Below are positions 23,228-32,061 of a DNA stretch of 64,000 nucleotides, piece after piece (the first letter of the stretch is position 1; each line of letters begins with the position of its first letter). Made by a program: the position numbers and the translations under genes. Origin of the DNA: Arthrobacter sp. ov118 (GTDB taxonomy: Bacteria; Actinomycetota; Actinomycetes; Actinomycetales; Micrococcaceae); contig NZ_FPAY01000005.1 of the NCBI RefSeq assembly GCF_900116495.1, positions 1 through 64,000 of the forward strand, given 5' to 3'. Below the pieces are notes generated by a model, which made no database searches, was not told the DNA's origin, and worked only from the letters and a program-made list of their open reading frames with translations.

Positions 23228-24054
23228 CTGTCCAAGCAGACAGGGACGCCGCACCCGCCCGTGGCAAGCGGCCCAAGCAGGGCGAGCCCGTCATTGACCG
23301 GGCGCTCAGCCTGCTGGCCGTTTTCTCCGACCGCCGCCGGGCGCTCACCCTGTCCGAAATGGCGAGATACGCGGACATGCCTGCCCCCACGGCGCTGCGG
23401 TTGATTGCCCGGCTGGTGGCCTGGGGAGCGCTGGAAAGGCTGGAAGACGGGCGGTACGTGGTGGGGGTCCGGCTCTGGGAGGTCGCGTCACTCTCGCCCC
23501 GCGGCCACGGGGTGCGCGAAATCGCGCTCCCCTACCTTGAGGACCTGTTCGAGGTCACCCGGCACCACGTCCTGCTGGCCGTCCGGGACAACGAACAGGC
23601 TGTGCTGATCGAGCGGCTGTCCTCGAAGGACGCCACGGAAGTGGCCTACCGGGTGGGCGGCCGGGCGCCGCTGCGGTCCACCGCCATCGGGCTGGTGCTG
23701 CTGGCGGGTGCGGACCAGCAGTTCCAGGAGACCATCCTTCGGAAACCCCCGGAGAACGAACCGGGGGTGGACCACCTGCCGGAGGGCCAGATCAGGCGGA
23801 CCCTCTCCGACGTGCGGCGGACCGGCATCGCGATGATCCGCCGTTCCGTCCCGTCACGGACCGTGTCCGTGGCGTCGCCCATCTTCGACGCCCAGGGGTC
23901 GGTGGTGGCCGCCCTGTCCATCGTGGTTCCAGACGGCTCCACCCCGGCGAACGTCCTGGCCCCGGCAGTCCGGGCATCCGCCCGGGCGGTATCCCGCAAC
24001 CTGGGTTACCTGGCGGAGGTGAGTACAGGCGTGCGCACGCACTCGAAGGAGTAG
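23224..24054 (+). CDS. IclR-family transcriptional regulator
   Basis: This 276-residue protein has an N-terminal winged helix (PVIDRALSLLAVFSDRRRAL, then LSEMARYADMPAPTALRLIARL) and a C-terminal IclR effector domain (GVREIALPYLEDLFEVTRHH, LRSTAIGLVLLAG, RSVPSRTVSVASPIFD). It is the only IclR regulator in the glycoside region and sits between its two main operons, so it is the natural candidate for the shared palindromes. The inducer may be a flavonol, its cleavage product or rhamnose. Start ATG 23224 is forced because upstream ATGs hit stops at once. Confidence 0.9.
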   Translation: MTVQADRDAAPARGKRPKQGEPVIDRALSLLAVFSDRRRALTLSEMARYADMPAPTALRLIARLVAWGALERLEDGRYVVGVRLWEVASLSPRGHGVREIALPYLEDLFEVTRHHVLLAVRDNEQAVLIERLSSKDATEVAYRVGGRAPLRSTAIGLVLLAGADQQFQETILRKPPENEPGVDHLPEGQIRRTLSDVRRTGIAMIRRSVPSRTVSVASPIFDAQGSVVAALSIVVPDGSTPANVLAPAVRASARAVSRNLGYLAEVSTGVRTHSKE

Positions 24055-24098
24055 GCTCAACGGTCGCGGACCAGGCCGACCTCACCCCCATTCGGGCA

Positions 24099-25607
24099 TC
24101 AGCTGGCCGGCTCGGCCGGTCCGTCCTTACCGCTGTAGCGCAGACGCCGTATCAGGACTTCGCCTTCGACGGCGTAGACGCCGAAGGCCCGGCCCGTAAA
24201 CGCCTTGGCAGTTTCAAATGCCCAGTGCCTTCCGTCGAGTTCGGTAAGCAACACGCTTTCCGCGCTATCTTCGGGCCCTGCGGCCCGTACGAGGAGGCGG
24301 ATTCTGTCGCCGCCGACGGCGCCAGCGCTGAAGTCCCGCGAGGGAGGTGTCGTGAGGATCTCCAGCTCAATGTCACCGGGGGAAACGATGGCCTCCCAGG
24401 CGCTTTCAAAACTGGCGACTACAGCGCGGGCGGTGACCCTGATCGCGTCCCCATCCTGTTTGGCTTCGATGCCGAACCAGTTGTCCTCGGCGTTGCGCAC
24501 GGCGATCCCGCCAGTGCCGGAGCCGACGTCGAGGACCACCCGGCATTCGACGCCGAGGTGGCGCTGCCGCTGGGCGAGAAAGCTGGGCCGGCGTGAACTC
24601 AGCGGGTTGCCCTCTCCCCTGATGACAAGACCCGCGGGTGTGGCTGCTGCAAATTCCGAAGGCATTCTGCGCACAGCGATCCAGGCGGGATCTTCCAGGC
24701 CCGCGCCGTTGCTGAAGTCGTACTCAACCTGTTCCGTACGCGCGCCGGCCAGCTGCGGCAAATGAGGATGAGGCCAGCCATCGACCCAGTCCACCGTGGT
24801 CAGGAACGTCTCCCGGCCCAGGGGTGAGAACGCCTGGGTGAGGCCCACTGGACGTACGCCAAGAAGGGTCATGGCTGTCCCGCCGTCGGAACGTTCGAAC
24901 AGGTCTGCGTGTCCGGTGTTCTGGACTGGTGCGCCTGTCCCGGCCGCGGTGAGGATAGGGTTGTGCGGTGCCGACTCGAAGGGCCCGTAGGGTCGGCGTG
25001 AGCGGGCAACAGTGACGGCATGGCCTCGGTCGGTCCCGCCTTCGGCGGCAATAAGGTACCACCAGTCGCCACGACGGTAAAGGTGCGGCCCTTCGGGCGA
25101 GTACAGCCCACTGCCGGACCAAAGGGGCCTTGGTGATTCGATCGCTTCTCCCGTCCTAAGGTCGACCCGCACCTGCTGGATCGCGTCGGGGTGTCGGGCA
25201 AACGTAACGTAGGCGACGCCCTCATCGTCCCAGGCGAGATCGGGGTCGATGCCGTCGACGGCCTCGATGACGGTCCCGTCGCTCCAGGGCCCGGCGGGGT
25301 CGGCTGAAGTGAACAGGACGCACCCCCGCCCCCCGAGGAAGACCGAGACAATCAGGTAGAACATACCGTCCCGAAATCTGAGGGTCGGCGCCCAGACTCC
25401 TCCGGGCGTCGGCACTTCGGCCAGTTGGACCTGATGCTCGCGCGTCGCTACGTGACCGACGAGCTCCCAACTTTCCAGGTCCTTGCTGTGATAGATGGGG
25501 AGCGCTGGAAGGTATTCGAACGACGAGGTGGCAATGTAGTAGCCGTCTGGCGTGCTGACGATGCTCGGATCGGGGTTGAAGCCTGTGAGGATGGGGTTGG
25601 AGTTCAT
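24099..25607 (-). CDS. GH43-family glycoside hydrolase
   Basis: This 502-residue protein begins with the five-bladed propeller signature NPILTGFNPDPSIV (catalytic base Asp), then WELVGHV, GVWAPTLRF, GIDPDLAWDD and YSPEGPHLYRR (general acid Glu). Residues after about 310 form the C-terminal beta-sandwich seen in beta-xylosidase/arabinofuranosidase-type GH43 enzymes. No signal peptide. It likely removes xylose or arabinose from imported plant glycosides. ATG 25607 with GAGGT upstream lies 5 bp after the rhamnosidase stop, and it is last in the long ABC-rhamnosidase operon. Confidence 0.88.
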   Translation of the reverse strand: MNSNPILTGFNPDPSIVSTPDGYYIATSSFEYLPALPIYHSKDLESWELVGHVATREHQVQLAEVPTPGGVWAPTLRFRDGMFYLIVSVFLGGRGCVLFTSADPAGPWSDGTVIEAVDGIDPDLAWDDEGVAYVTFARHPDAIQQVRVDLRTGEAIESPRPLWSGSGLYSPEGPHLYRRGDWWYLIAAEGGTDRGHAVTVARSRRPYGPFESAPHNPILTAAGTGAPVQNTGHADLFERSDGGTAMTLLGVRPVGLTQAFSPLGRETFLTTVDWVDGWPHPHLPQLAGARTEQVEYDFSNGAGLEDPAWIAVRRMPSEFAAATPAGLVIRGEGNPLSSRRPSFLAQRQRHLGVECRVVLDVGSGTGGIAVRNAEDNWFGIEAKQDGDAIRVTARAVVASFESAWEAIVSPGDIELEILTTPPSRDFSAGAVGGDRIRLLVRAAGPEDSAESVLLTELDGRHWAFETAKAFTGRAFGVYAVEGEVLIRRLRYSGKDGPAEPAS

Positions 25608-25612
25608 GGGCT

Positions 25613-27919
25613 CTACCTCACCAAAACGTCGTAGTCGCCAGCGAAGCTGTGGATGCCGCCGCCCACGCTGCGGCGCTCCCCGCCCGGAAGTTCGATGTCG
25701 GCCTCCACGCCCTCCGGCACGGTCGCCTCGACCTGGAGCGCGCCGCCGTCGAGCCGCCATTCCACGCGCACGGTGCCGTGCGGAGTTTTCAGCGACGTTT
25801 TCGCCCAGTCGATGCCCTCTCCGGGCTGCGGCGCGATGAGCACTTTGGCGTAGCCTGGGGCCAACGGCCGGATGCCGCCAATGACCTTGTGCATCCAGTC
25901 GGCCACCGCGCCCAGGGCGTAGTGGTTGAAGCTGGTCATCTCCCCGGAGTTGATGGTGCCGTCCGGCAACATGGAGTCCCAGCGCTCCCAGACGGTGGTC
26001 GCACCCATGGTCACGGGGTAAAGCCAGGAGGGGCAGCCTTCCTCCATGAGTAGCCGGTACGCCTCGTCCGCGTGGCCTGTGTCCGTGAGGGCACCCGTGA
26101 TGAACGGCGTGCCCGCGAAGCCGGTGGACACCCTGTAGTCATTGTCCCGGACCAGCGCCGCCAGGCGGTTGCCGGCGAACTCGCGCTGGCTGCTGGTTTC
26201 CAGGAGGTCGAAGGCGATGGCCAGGGCGTAGACGGTGGTGCAGTCGCTGTGGATGGTGCCGTCGGCGGTGACGTAGTGCTCGGCAAAGGCGGCCCGGACC
26301 CGGGCCGCCAGCTGCTCGAAGTGCTCGGCGTCATCAGTTTTCCCCAGGAGCCGGGCCGTCTGGGCTGTGATGGAGGCGGTGCGGTACAGGCAGGCGGTGG
26401 CCACAACGCCCGTGTCAGCCTTGGCGGCCCACGGCTGGTCCGGCGCGGCGTCCGGGTCCAGCCAGTCGCCGAACTGGAAGCCGGAGTCCCAAAGACCGGT
26501 GGATGAGAGCAAGCCCTCCACGCGCCGGGTGTGCGCGGACATGGAGCCATACTGGTTCCGCAAGACGCTGTCATCGCCATAGGCCTCCCAGAGTGCCCAG
26601 GGCACCCAGACGGACGCCTCACTCCACAGGGCGGAGGATTCCAATTCCGGGAATCCGGGCGGCGCGGGGCAGTACTTCAAGGCATCGGGCACGGTGATGG
26701 GGACCAGCCCGTCGGCGGCTTCCTGCTCTGCGGCCAGGTCCAGGAGCCAGTCCTGCAGGAAGCCCTTGACGTCGTACAGGAAGGCGGCCGTCGGGGCGAA
26801 CACTGCGATGTCCCCGGTCCAGCCGAGCCGCTCGTCGCGCTGCGGGCAGTCGGTGGGCAGGTCCAGGAAGTTGCCTTTGAGTCCCCAGACAATATTGCGG
26901 TGCAGCTGGTTCACCAGCGGGTTGGAGCACTCGAATTCCCCGGTGCGTTCCAGCTCGGAATGCACCACCACTGCTTCCAGCGACCCCTGGGTGAGCGTTC
27001 CGGGCCAGCCGGAGATCTCGGCGTAGCGGAAACCGTGGAAGGTCTTCGTGGGTTCGAAAAAGTCTTCCCCGCCGGACAGGATGAACGTGTCGGAGGCCTT
27101 GGCCGTGCGCAGCGGGCGGGTGCCCAGCTCGCCGTCCTCGAGCACCTCGGCGTGCCGCACGGTGATCGCGGCCCCCGCCTTGCCGCGGACGGTGAAGCGC
27201 AGCCAGCCCACCAGGTTCTGGCCGAAGTCCACCAGGGTCTTGCCGCTGGGTGAGGTCAGGATTTGCACCGGTTTGACGACGTCGGCGCGCACCACCGGCG
27301 GGCCAACCGGCTCCGCCAGCCGTTCGACGTCGAACTCCAGCTTGTGGACGCCCGACCAAGCGGCGACTGCAGAGTCAGCGGCTACTGAGACGGCGGCATT
27401 GAAGTCGGGCTTGTCCCATCCCTCCGGATTCCGGCGGGCGTCAATGGTCTGCCCGTCGTACAGGTCGTTGGCCATCGTGCTCGACGGGCCGGCCTGCCAC
27501 GTGGTGTCCGAGGCTACGGACTGGACGTGGCCATCGGCGTATTCGATGTCCAGCTGGCCAAAGAACCCCAGCTCACTGCCGTACAGGCCGGACAGGCCGT
27601 GCCAGGCCAGGCGTCCGCGGTACCAGCCGTTGCCGAGCTCCACACCCAGCACAGTGGACGACTCCAGCAGGGCGGTCACGTCGTAGGTGCGGTAACGCAG
27701 GCGCCATTCGTAGGAGCTCCAGCCCGGGCTCAGGACGTCGTCGCCCACAGGCGTCCCGTTGATGAACGCCTGGTAGATGCCGTAGGCGGTGGCACGCAAG
27801 GTGGCCGTTGCCACGGCTCCGTGGCCTTCCGCCAGGGCGAACTCCTTGCGCAGCAGCGGGGCGCCGTCGAAGTCCTGGTCGGGTGAAATCATTGCGGCGT
27901 GCCAGGGTGCCAAAGTCAT
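25613..27919 (-). CDS. Alpha-L-rhamnosidase, GH78 (768 aa)
   Basis: The protein has the Bac_rhamnosid_N sandwich (YQAFINGTPVGDDVLSPGW, WYRGRLAW), VDFGQNLVGWLRF, and the toroid with DCPQRDERLGWTGD, WDSGFQFGDWLDPD and TMGATTVWERWDSM. It lacks the Fn3-like domain of the paralogue at 20127 and is the more usual length. There is no signal peptide, so cytoplasmic action after uptake is expected. It follows the ABC ATPase gene by 75 bp in the same direction. Confidence 0.93.
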   Translation of the reverse strand: MTLAPWHAAMISPDQDFDGAPLLRKEFALAEGHGAVATATLRATAYGIYQAFINGTPVGDDVLSPGWSSYEWRLRYRTYDVTALLESSTVLGVELGNGWYRGRLAWHGLSGLYGSELGFFGQLDIEYADGHVQSVASDTTWQAGPSSTMANDLYDGQTIDARRNPEGWDKPDFNAAVSVAADSAVAAWSGVHKLEFDVERLAEPVGPPVVRADVVKPVQILTSPSGKTLVDFGQNLVGWLRFTVRGKAGAAITVRHAEVLEDGELGTRPLRTAKASDTFILSGGEDFFEPTKTFHGFRYAEISGWPGTLTQGSLEAVVVHSELERTGEFECSNPLVNQLHRNIVWGLKGNFLDLPTDCPQRDERLGWTGDIAVFAPTAAFLYDVKGFLQDWLLDLAAEQEAADGLVPITVPDALKYCPAPPGFPELESSALWSEASVWVPWALWEAYGDDSVLRNQYGSMSAHTRRVEGLLSSTGLWDSGFQFGDWLDPDAAPDQPWAAKADTGVVATACLYRTASITAQTARLLGKTDDAEHFEQLAARVRAAFAEHYVTADGTIHSDCTTVYALAIAFDLLETSSQREFAGNRLAALVRDNDYRVSTGFAGTPFITGALTDTGHADEAYRLLMEEGCPSWLYPVTMGATTVWERWDSMLPDGTINSGEMTSFNHYALGAVADWMHKVIGGIRPLAPGYAKVLIAPQPGEGIDWAKTSLKTPHGTVRVEWRLDGGALQVEATVPEGVEADIELPGGERRSVGGGIHSFAGDYDVLVR

Positions 27920-27994
27920 GGAGTGGTCTTCCGTTTCTGCTGTGTTGGTCGGTTCGTGCTGTGTAGCGGCCGGGCTGCGTAGGTCGAGGCCTGG

Positions 27995-29002
27995 TCAGGA
28001 GTAGTGGCAGGCGACGTCGGATTCGCCCACAAGGCGCAGGGCGGGGCGTTCGTCGCGGCAAAGGTCCGTGGCAAGCGGGCAGCGCTGCCGAAACGGGCAC
28101 CCACCGGGCGAGGCGGTCGTGGCGGCGGCCGTCCGCACCCCGAGGGATTCGCGGGCTTCACGGCGCTGGGCCTGCTCGGCGGGCCGCGGCACGGGTGACG
28201 CCGCGACGAGGGCTCGGGTGAAGGGATGCTTGGGGTTCTCCGTGACGGCGGCGGCCGGGCCGCTTTCCATGACCTGGCCCCGGTACAGGACCACCACCCG
28301 CTGCGCGAGGAACTGGACCACGGCGATGTCGTGGGCGATGAAGAGGTAGCTGAGCCCGCGCTCGTCCCGCAGGTCGGCCAGCAGATTCAGGACCTGCGCC
28401 TGGGTGGAGAGGTCCAGGGCACTGACGGCTTCATCGCAGACCACCAGCTGCGGATCGCAGATCAGGGCGCGTGCCACCGAGATGCGCTGGCGCTGGCCGC
28501 CGGAGAACTGGCTGGGATAGCGGTCCACAGCTTCCCGCGGCAGCCCCACTCGTTCCAGCATGTCCTCGGCCCGCGCCCGTGCCTCCGCGGCGGACACGCC
28601 GCGGAGACGGAGCGGGTCCATGAGGGAGGCACCCACGGTGGTGCGTGGGTTCAGCGAGGAATTCGGGTCCTGGAAAACAGCGCGCAGTTCCCCGCCCAGA
28701 GCCCGACGCCGGCCCGCACCAGCGTGGGTGATGTCCTCACCCCGGTAGGTGATGGAGCCGCCGGACACGTTCTGCAGGCCCAGGATGGCCTTGCCGATGG
28801 TGGACTTGCCGGAGCCTGACTCCCCCACCAGCCCGACGGTTTCGCCGGGGCGGATGGTGAAGCTGACACCGTCCACGGCTGCCGGTGCGGCAGCGGCCTT
28901 GCGGCCGCGTCCGTAGCGGACCACCAAATCCCTGACCTCCAGCATGGGTTTGGTGGGGAGGGCCGACGGCGATTCCTGGCGTACTGGTGTTTCGATGCTC
29001 AT
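27995..29002 (-). CDS. Peptide/glycoside ABC transporter ATP-binding protein (DppF/OppF type)
   Basis: The 335-residue ATPase has Walker A GLVGESGSGKST, signature FSGGQRQRISVARAL, Walker B LVVCDEAVSALD and the C-terminal oligopeptide-transporter cap with CPFRQRCPLATDLC. It is the second ATPase of the importer. Start overlaps the stop of the fused permease-ATPase by 4 nt. Confidence 0.92.
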   Translation of the reverse strand: MSIETPVRQESPSALPTKPMLEVRDLVVRYGRGRKAAAAPAAVDGVSFTIRPGETVGLVGESGSGKSTIGKAILGLQNVSGGSITYRGEDITHAGAGRRRALGGELRAVFQDPNSSLNPRTTVGASLMDPLRLRGVSAAEARARAEDMLERVGLPREAVDRYPSQFSGGQRQRISVARALICDPQLVVCDEAVSALDLSTQAQVLNLLADLRDERGLSYLFIAHDIAVVQFLAQRVVVLYRGQVMESGPAAAVTENPKHPFTRALVAASPVPRPAEQAQRREARESLGVRTAAATTASPGGCPFRQRCPLATDLCRDERPALRLVGESDVACHYS

Positions 29003-31056
29003 GCCAAATCCTTTTCAACGATTTCCAAGAGCCGGTGCGTCGGGACTTCAGTCGCGACCCACTCCAGGCCCTCAACGGCCAGTTCGTCAGCCTTCACGCA
29101 GCGGACCAGGCCGTCGCTGGCCCCGGAAGGCAGCAGCGGGATGGGAACCGTGCAGGCGGAGCCGGCAAACTGGCAGCGCGCCGCAAAGCGGCAGCCGGTG
29201 GGCCAGTCCTTGGGCTGCGGAACCTGGCCGCTGATCGTGGCCAGCCGTTCAGGCATGTCCTCGGCGGCGTTGGTGTGGGGATCCGCCGCCAGCAGCGCCA
29301 GGGTGTACGGATGGCGCGGGTTATCCAGGACGGCCGCGGTTTTGCCGTTCTCCACCACCTGCCCGGCGTACATCACCGCCACCTGATCGCAGATGTCGGC
29401 GACGACGCCGAGGTCATGGGTCACCATGACCACTGACATGCCGGTGTCCTTCACCAGTGCCCGCAGCAGGGACAGGATCTCGGCCTGGACCGTAACGTCC
29501 AGGGCGGTGGTGGGTTCGTCCGCCACCAGCAGTCTGGGCCGTCCGGAGAGTGCCAGGGCGATCGCCACGCGCTGGGCCATGCCGCCGCTGATCTGGTGCG
29601 GGTAGGTCTTCAGGATCCGCTGGGCATCAACAATCCCTACCTTCTCCAGCAGGCTGAAGGCTTCCTTGCGGGCTTCCGACTTGCCCACCTTGCGCAGCCG
29701 GCGGATGGCCGCCGTGAGCTGGTAGCCCACGGTGAACATCGGATCCAGGGCCCTCATGGGCTCCTGCGAGATCAGGGCGATCTCGCGTCCCCGGATGCCC
29801 TCCATGTCCTTGTCCGTCGAGGCCGCGAGGTTCGTTCCGTTCCACAGGATCTGGCCGCCGGCAACTGACACGCCCGAGGGCAGCAGGCCAAGGAGGGAAA
29901 GAGCGGTCATGGTCTTGCCGCAACCGGACTCGCCCACCAGACCCAGGACGGTTCCCGGTTCGACGTCGAAGGAGATGTCCGTGACCAGCCGTACGCCGTG
30001 ATCCACGCCCACGGACAGGTTGCGGACGCTGAGCAGGCCCTTCGCGGAAACGACCTGCGACGGGATGGGAGCCGATGCGGTGGCGCCCACGGCGGCCTTC
30101 ACTGACTTCATCCGCTGCCGGCGGGCGGCGGCGGAGGGCAGGTGTGAGGCGGTGGTGTTGGGGGCCTTGCCCAGCGCATTGCCGACGGCGTTGGCTGCGA
30201 GGACAGTCAGGGCCAGCACGGCGCCAGTGGGCACCATAAGCCATGGGGCATCGTAAACGTGCTGGGAGGCGCCCTGGATCATGCCGCCCCAGCTGGGCTC
30301 CGGAATGGGCGGCCCAAAGCCGATGAAGGCCAGTCCCGCCTGGATAAGCATGCCCACGGCGAAGATCAGCGCGCACTGAACCACGATCGTGTTGGTGAGG
30401 CCGGGGAGGACGTGCCGGATGCTGATGCCCAGCGGGCTGACCCCGTCCACTTTGGCGGCGTCAACGTAGAGCTGGGACTGCAACGACTTCGCCTGGCCCA
30501 GGATGACCCGGAAGATACCGGCGGAAATCAGGACGCCAAGGATGGCCATGACAACGGGGATGTTCGTTCCCACGGCACCAATGACAGCGAGGATGATGAC
30601 CGTCCCGGGAAGGGACATCATGATCTCTGTCGCCCGGCTGATGATTGCGTCCGTTCGGTCACCGCCGGCGGCTGCGACCATGGCCAGAATAGTGCCGAGG
30701 CCGACGCCGACGATCACCGTGATCATAGACGTTCCGAGGGTGCCAGCCGCGGCCGCAAACGTGCGGCTGAGGATGTCGCGGCCCAGTTCGTCAGTGCCCA
30801 GCCAGTGCGCGGCCGTCGGGCCGGAAAGGACGGCGGTGAAGTCCTGGTCCTCCGTTTTGAAGGGCAGCCACAGCGGTGCGGTCAGCGAAGCGGCCATCAG
30901 TGCGGCCAGCCAGACGAGGCCGGCAACACCGCCGGGCGAGGTGAACAGCCGGTGGGAACCGAAGCGGGTCATGGCCGCTTTCGCGCCGGATTTGGGTTGG
31001 ACGGCGGTGGCCGGCACCGCTTGGTCCGCCGGTGCTGGGGCAACTGAGGGAATCAT
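28999..31056 (-). CDS. Fused ABC permease (DppC type) and ATP-binding protein (DppD type)
   Basis: In 685 residues the N-terminal 300 form a DppC-like permease (GTDELGRDILSR, the EAA-like loop VDGVSPLGISIRHVLPGL), joined by a linker to an ATPase with GLVGESGCGKT, QISGGMAQRVAIALAL and LLVADEPTTALD, ending in the Cys-containing cap CRFAARCQFAGSAC. Such fusions are known in actinobacteria and fix one permease to one ATPase. It overlaps both neighbours by 4 nt. Confidence 0.92.
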   Translation of the reverse strand: MIPSVAPAPADQAVPATAVQPKSGAKAAMTRFGSHRLFTSPGGVAGLVWLAALMAASLTAPLWLPFKTEDQDFTAVLSGPTAAHWLGTDELGRDILSRTFAAAAGTLGTSMITVIVGVGLGTILAMVAAAGGDRTDAIISRATEIMMSLPGTVIILAVIGAVGTNIPVVMAILGVLISAGIFRVILGQAKSLQSQLYVDAAKVDGVSPLGISIRHVLPGLTNTIVVQCALIFAVGMLIQAGLAFIGFGPPIPEPSWGGMIQGASQHVYDAPWLMVPTGAVLALTVLAANAVGNALGKAPNTTASHLPSAAARRQRMKSVKAAVGATASAPIPSQVVSAKGLLSVRNLSVGVDHGVRLVTDISFDVEPGTVLGLVGESGCGKTMTALSLLGLLPSGVSVAGGQILWNGTNLAASTDKDMEGIRGREIALISQEPMRALDPMFTVGYQLTAAIRRLRKVGKSEARKEAFSLLEKVGIVDAQRILKTYPHQISGGMAQRVAIALALSGRPRLLVADEPTTALDVTVQAEILSLLRALVKDTGMSVVMVTHDLGVVADICDQVAVMYAGQVVENGKTAAVLDNPRHPYTLALLAADPHTNAAEDMPERLATISGQVPQPKDWPTGCRFAARCQFAGSACTVPIPLLPSGASDGLVRCVKADELAVEGLEWVATEVPTHRLLEIVEKDLA

Positions 31057-31994
31057 GAGGCACGCAACTTCGGATCGAGGAACTTGGTGGCGAGTTCCAG
31101 CACCAGGTTGACGGCGACCACCACGACGGTGGCGATCACCACCACGCCCTGCACGGCCGGGGCATCGTGGGTGCTGACGGAGGTCTGGACTGCCTGGCCG
31201 AGGCCCGGCATGGCGAAGAGCTGCTCGGCGATGACCGAGCCGCCGAACAGACCGATGAACTGCAGGGCGATGCCAGCCACGATAGGCAGGCTGGCATAGC
31301 GCAGGGCGTGGACATAGAGGATCTTCCAGGTGGGCGTGGCCGTTGCCCGGAGCGTCCGGATGTGTTCCTGCTGGAGGGCCTCCAACATGGAGGCGCGGGT
31401 CTGGCGGGCGATGAACGCGGCGCCGCCGACAGCCAGGGTGAGGACGGGCAATGCCAGTGACATCGCCCAGTCCTGTGGTGACACTTCAAACGGCACGTAG
31501 CCCGTGGCCGGGAACACCGAGGCCTGAACGGCGAAAAGGTAGACGAAGATGACGCCAATCCAGAAGGCGGGCAAAGCCACCAGGAGTCCAACGAATCCTC
31601 CGATGGCCCGGTCCACCACACCGCCGCGGACTGCGGCGGTGACGCCCAGCCCGATCCCCAGGACGGCACTCAACACGGTTGCGCCGGCTGCCAACGCGGC
31701 CGTGACGGGAAGCCTGTTGGCCAGGTCGGCGCTCACGGAACGGCCGTCGATGAGCGAGACGCCCAGGTTGCCCTGCACGGCATCGCCCAGCCAGCGGAAG
31801 AACTGGGCCAGGAGCGGGTCGTTCCAGCCGAGTCGCTGGTTGACTGCATCGATGGCGTCCTGGGAGGCGCCAGCGCCGAGCGAGACAGCTCCCGGGCTGC
31901 CGGGCATTGCGTGCACCAGCAGGAACGCCAGCACCGCAACCACAAGCACGGTGGCTAGCGCCATGAGCAGGCGCTTGGTGATGAATAGTGCCAT
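31053..31994 (-). CDS. ABC transporter permease (DppB type)
   Basis: This 313-residue membrane protein has an N-terminal helix with VVAVLAFLLVHAMPGSPG, several helices, and the EAA-loop region LRATATPTWKILYVHALRYA. ATG 31994 is preferred to 32006 because GGAGG lies 6 nt upstream of it. It pairs with the fused permease to form the membrane channel of the importer. Confidence 0.9.
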   Translation of the reverse strand: MALFITKRLLMALATVLVVAVLAFLLVHAMPGSPGAVSLGAGASQDAIDAVNQRLGWNDPLLAQFFRWLGDAVQGNLGVSLIDGRSVSADLANRLPVTAALAAGATVLSAVLGIGLGVTAAVRGGVVDRAIGGFVGLLVALPAFWIGVIFVYLFAVQASVFPATGYVPFEVSPQDWAMSLALPVLTLAVGGAAFIARQTRASMLEALQQEHIRTLRATATPTWKILYVHALRYASLPIVAGIALQFIGLFGGSVIAEQLFAMPGLGQAVQTSVSTHDAPAVQGVVVIATVVVVAVNLVLELATKFLDPKLRAS

Positions 31995-32012
31995 GATGAC
32001 CTCCATCGGTCA

Positions 32013-32056
32013 GAACTTGCCGGACGGGTCCTCTCGGGGACCCGTCCGGCAAGTTC
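32013..32056 (-). terminator. Strong stem-loop after the binding-protein gene
   Basis: A perfect 19-bp stem (32013-32031 with 32038-32056, left arm GAACTTGCCGGACGGGTCC) with a 6-base loop lies 5 bp after the binding-protein stop and before the permease. It has no following T-run on the minus strand. It probably acts as a partial terminator or mRNA 3' stabiliser so that binding protein is made in excess of the membrane parts. Confidence 0.75.
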
Positions 32057-32061
32057 AGGTA

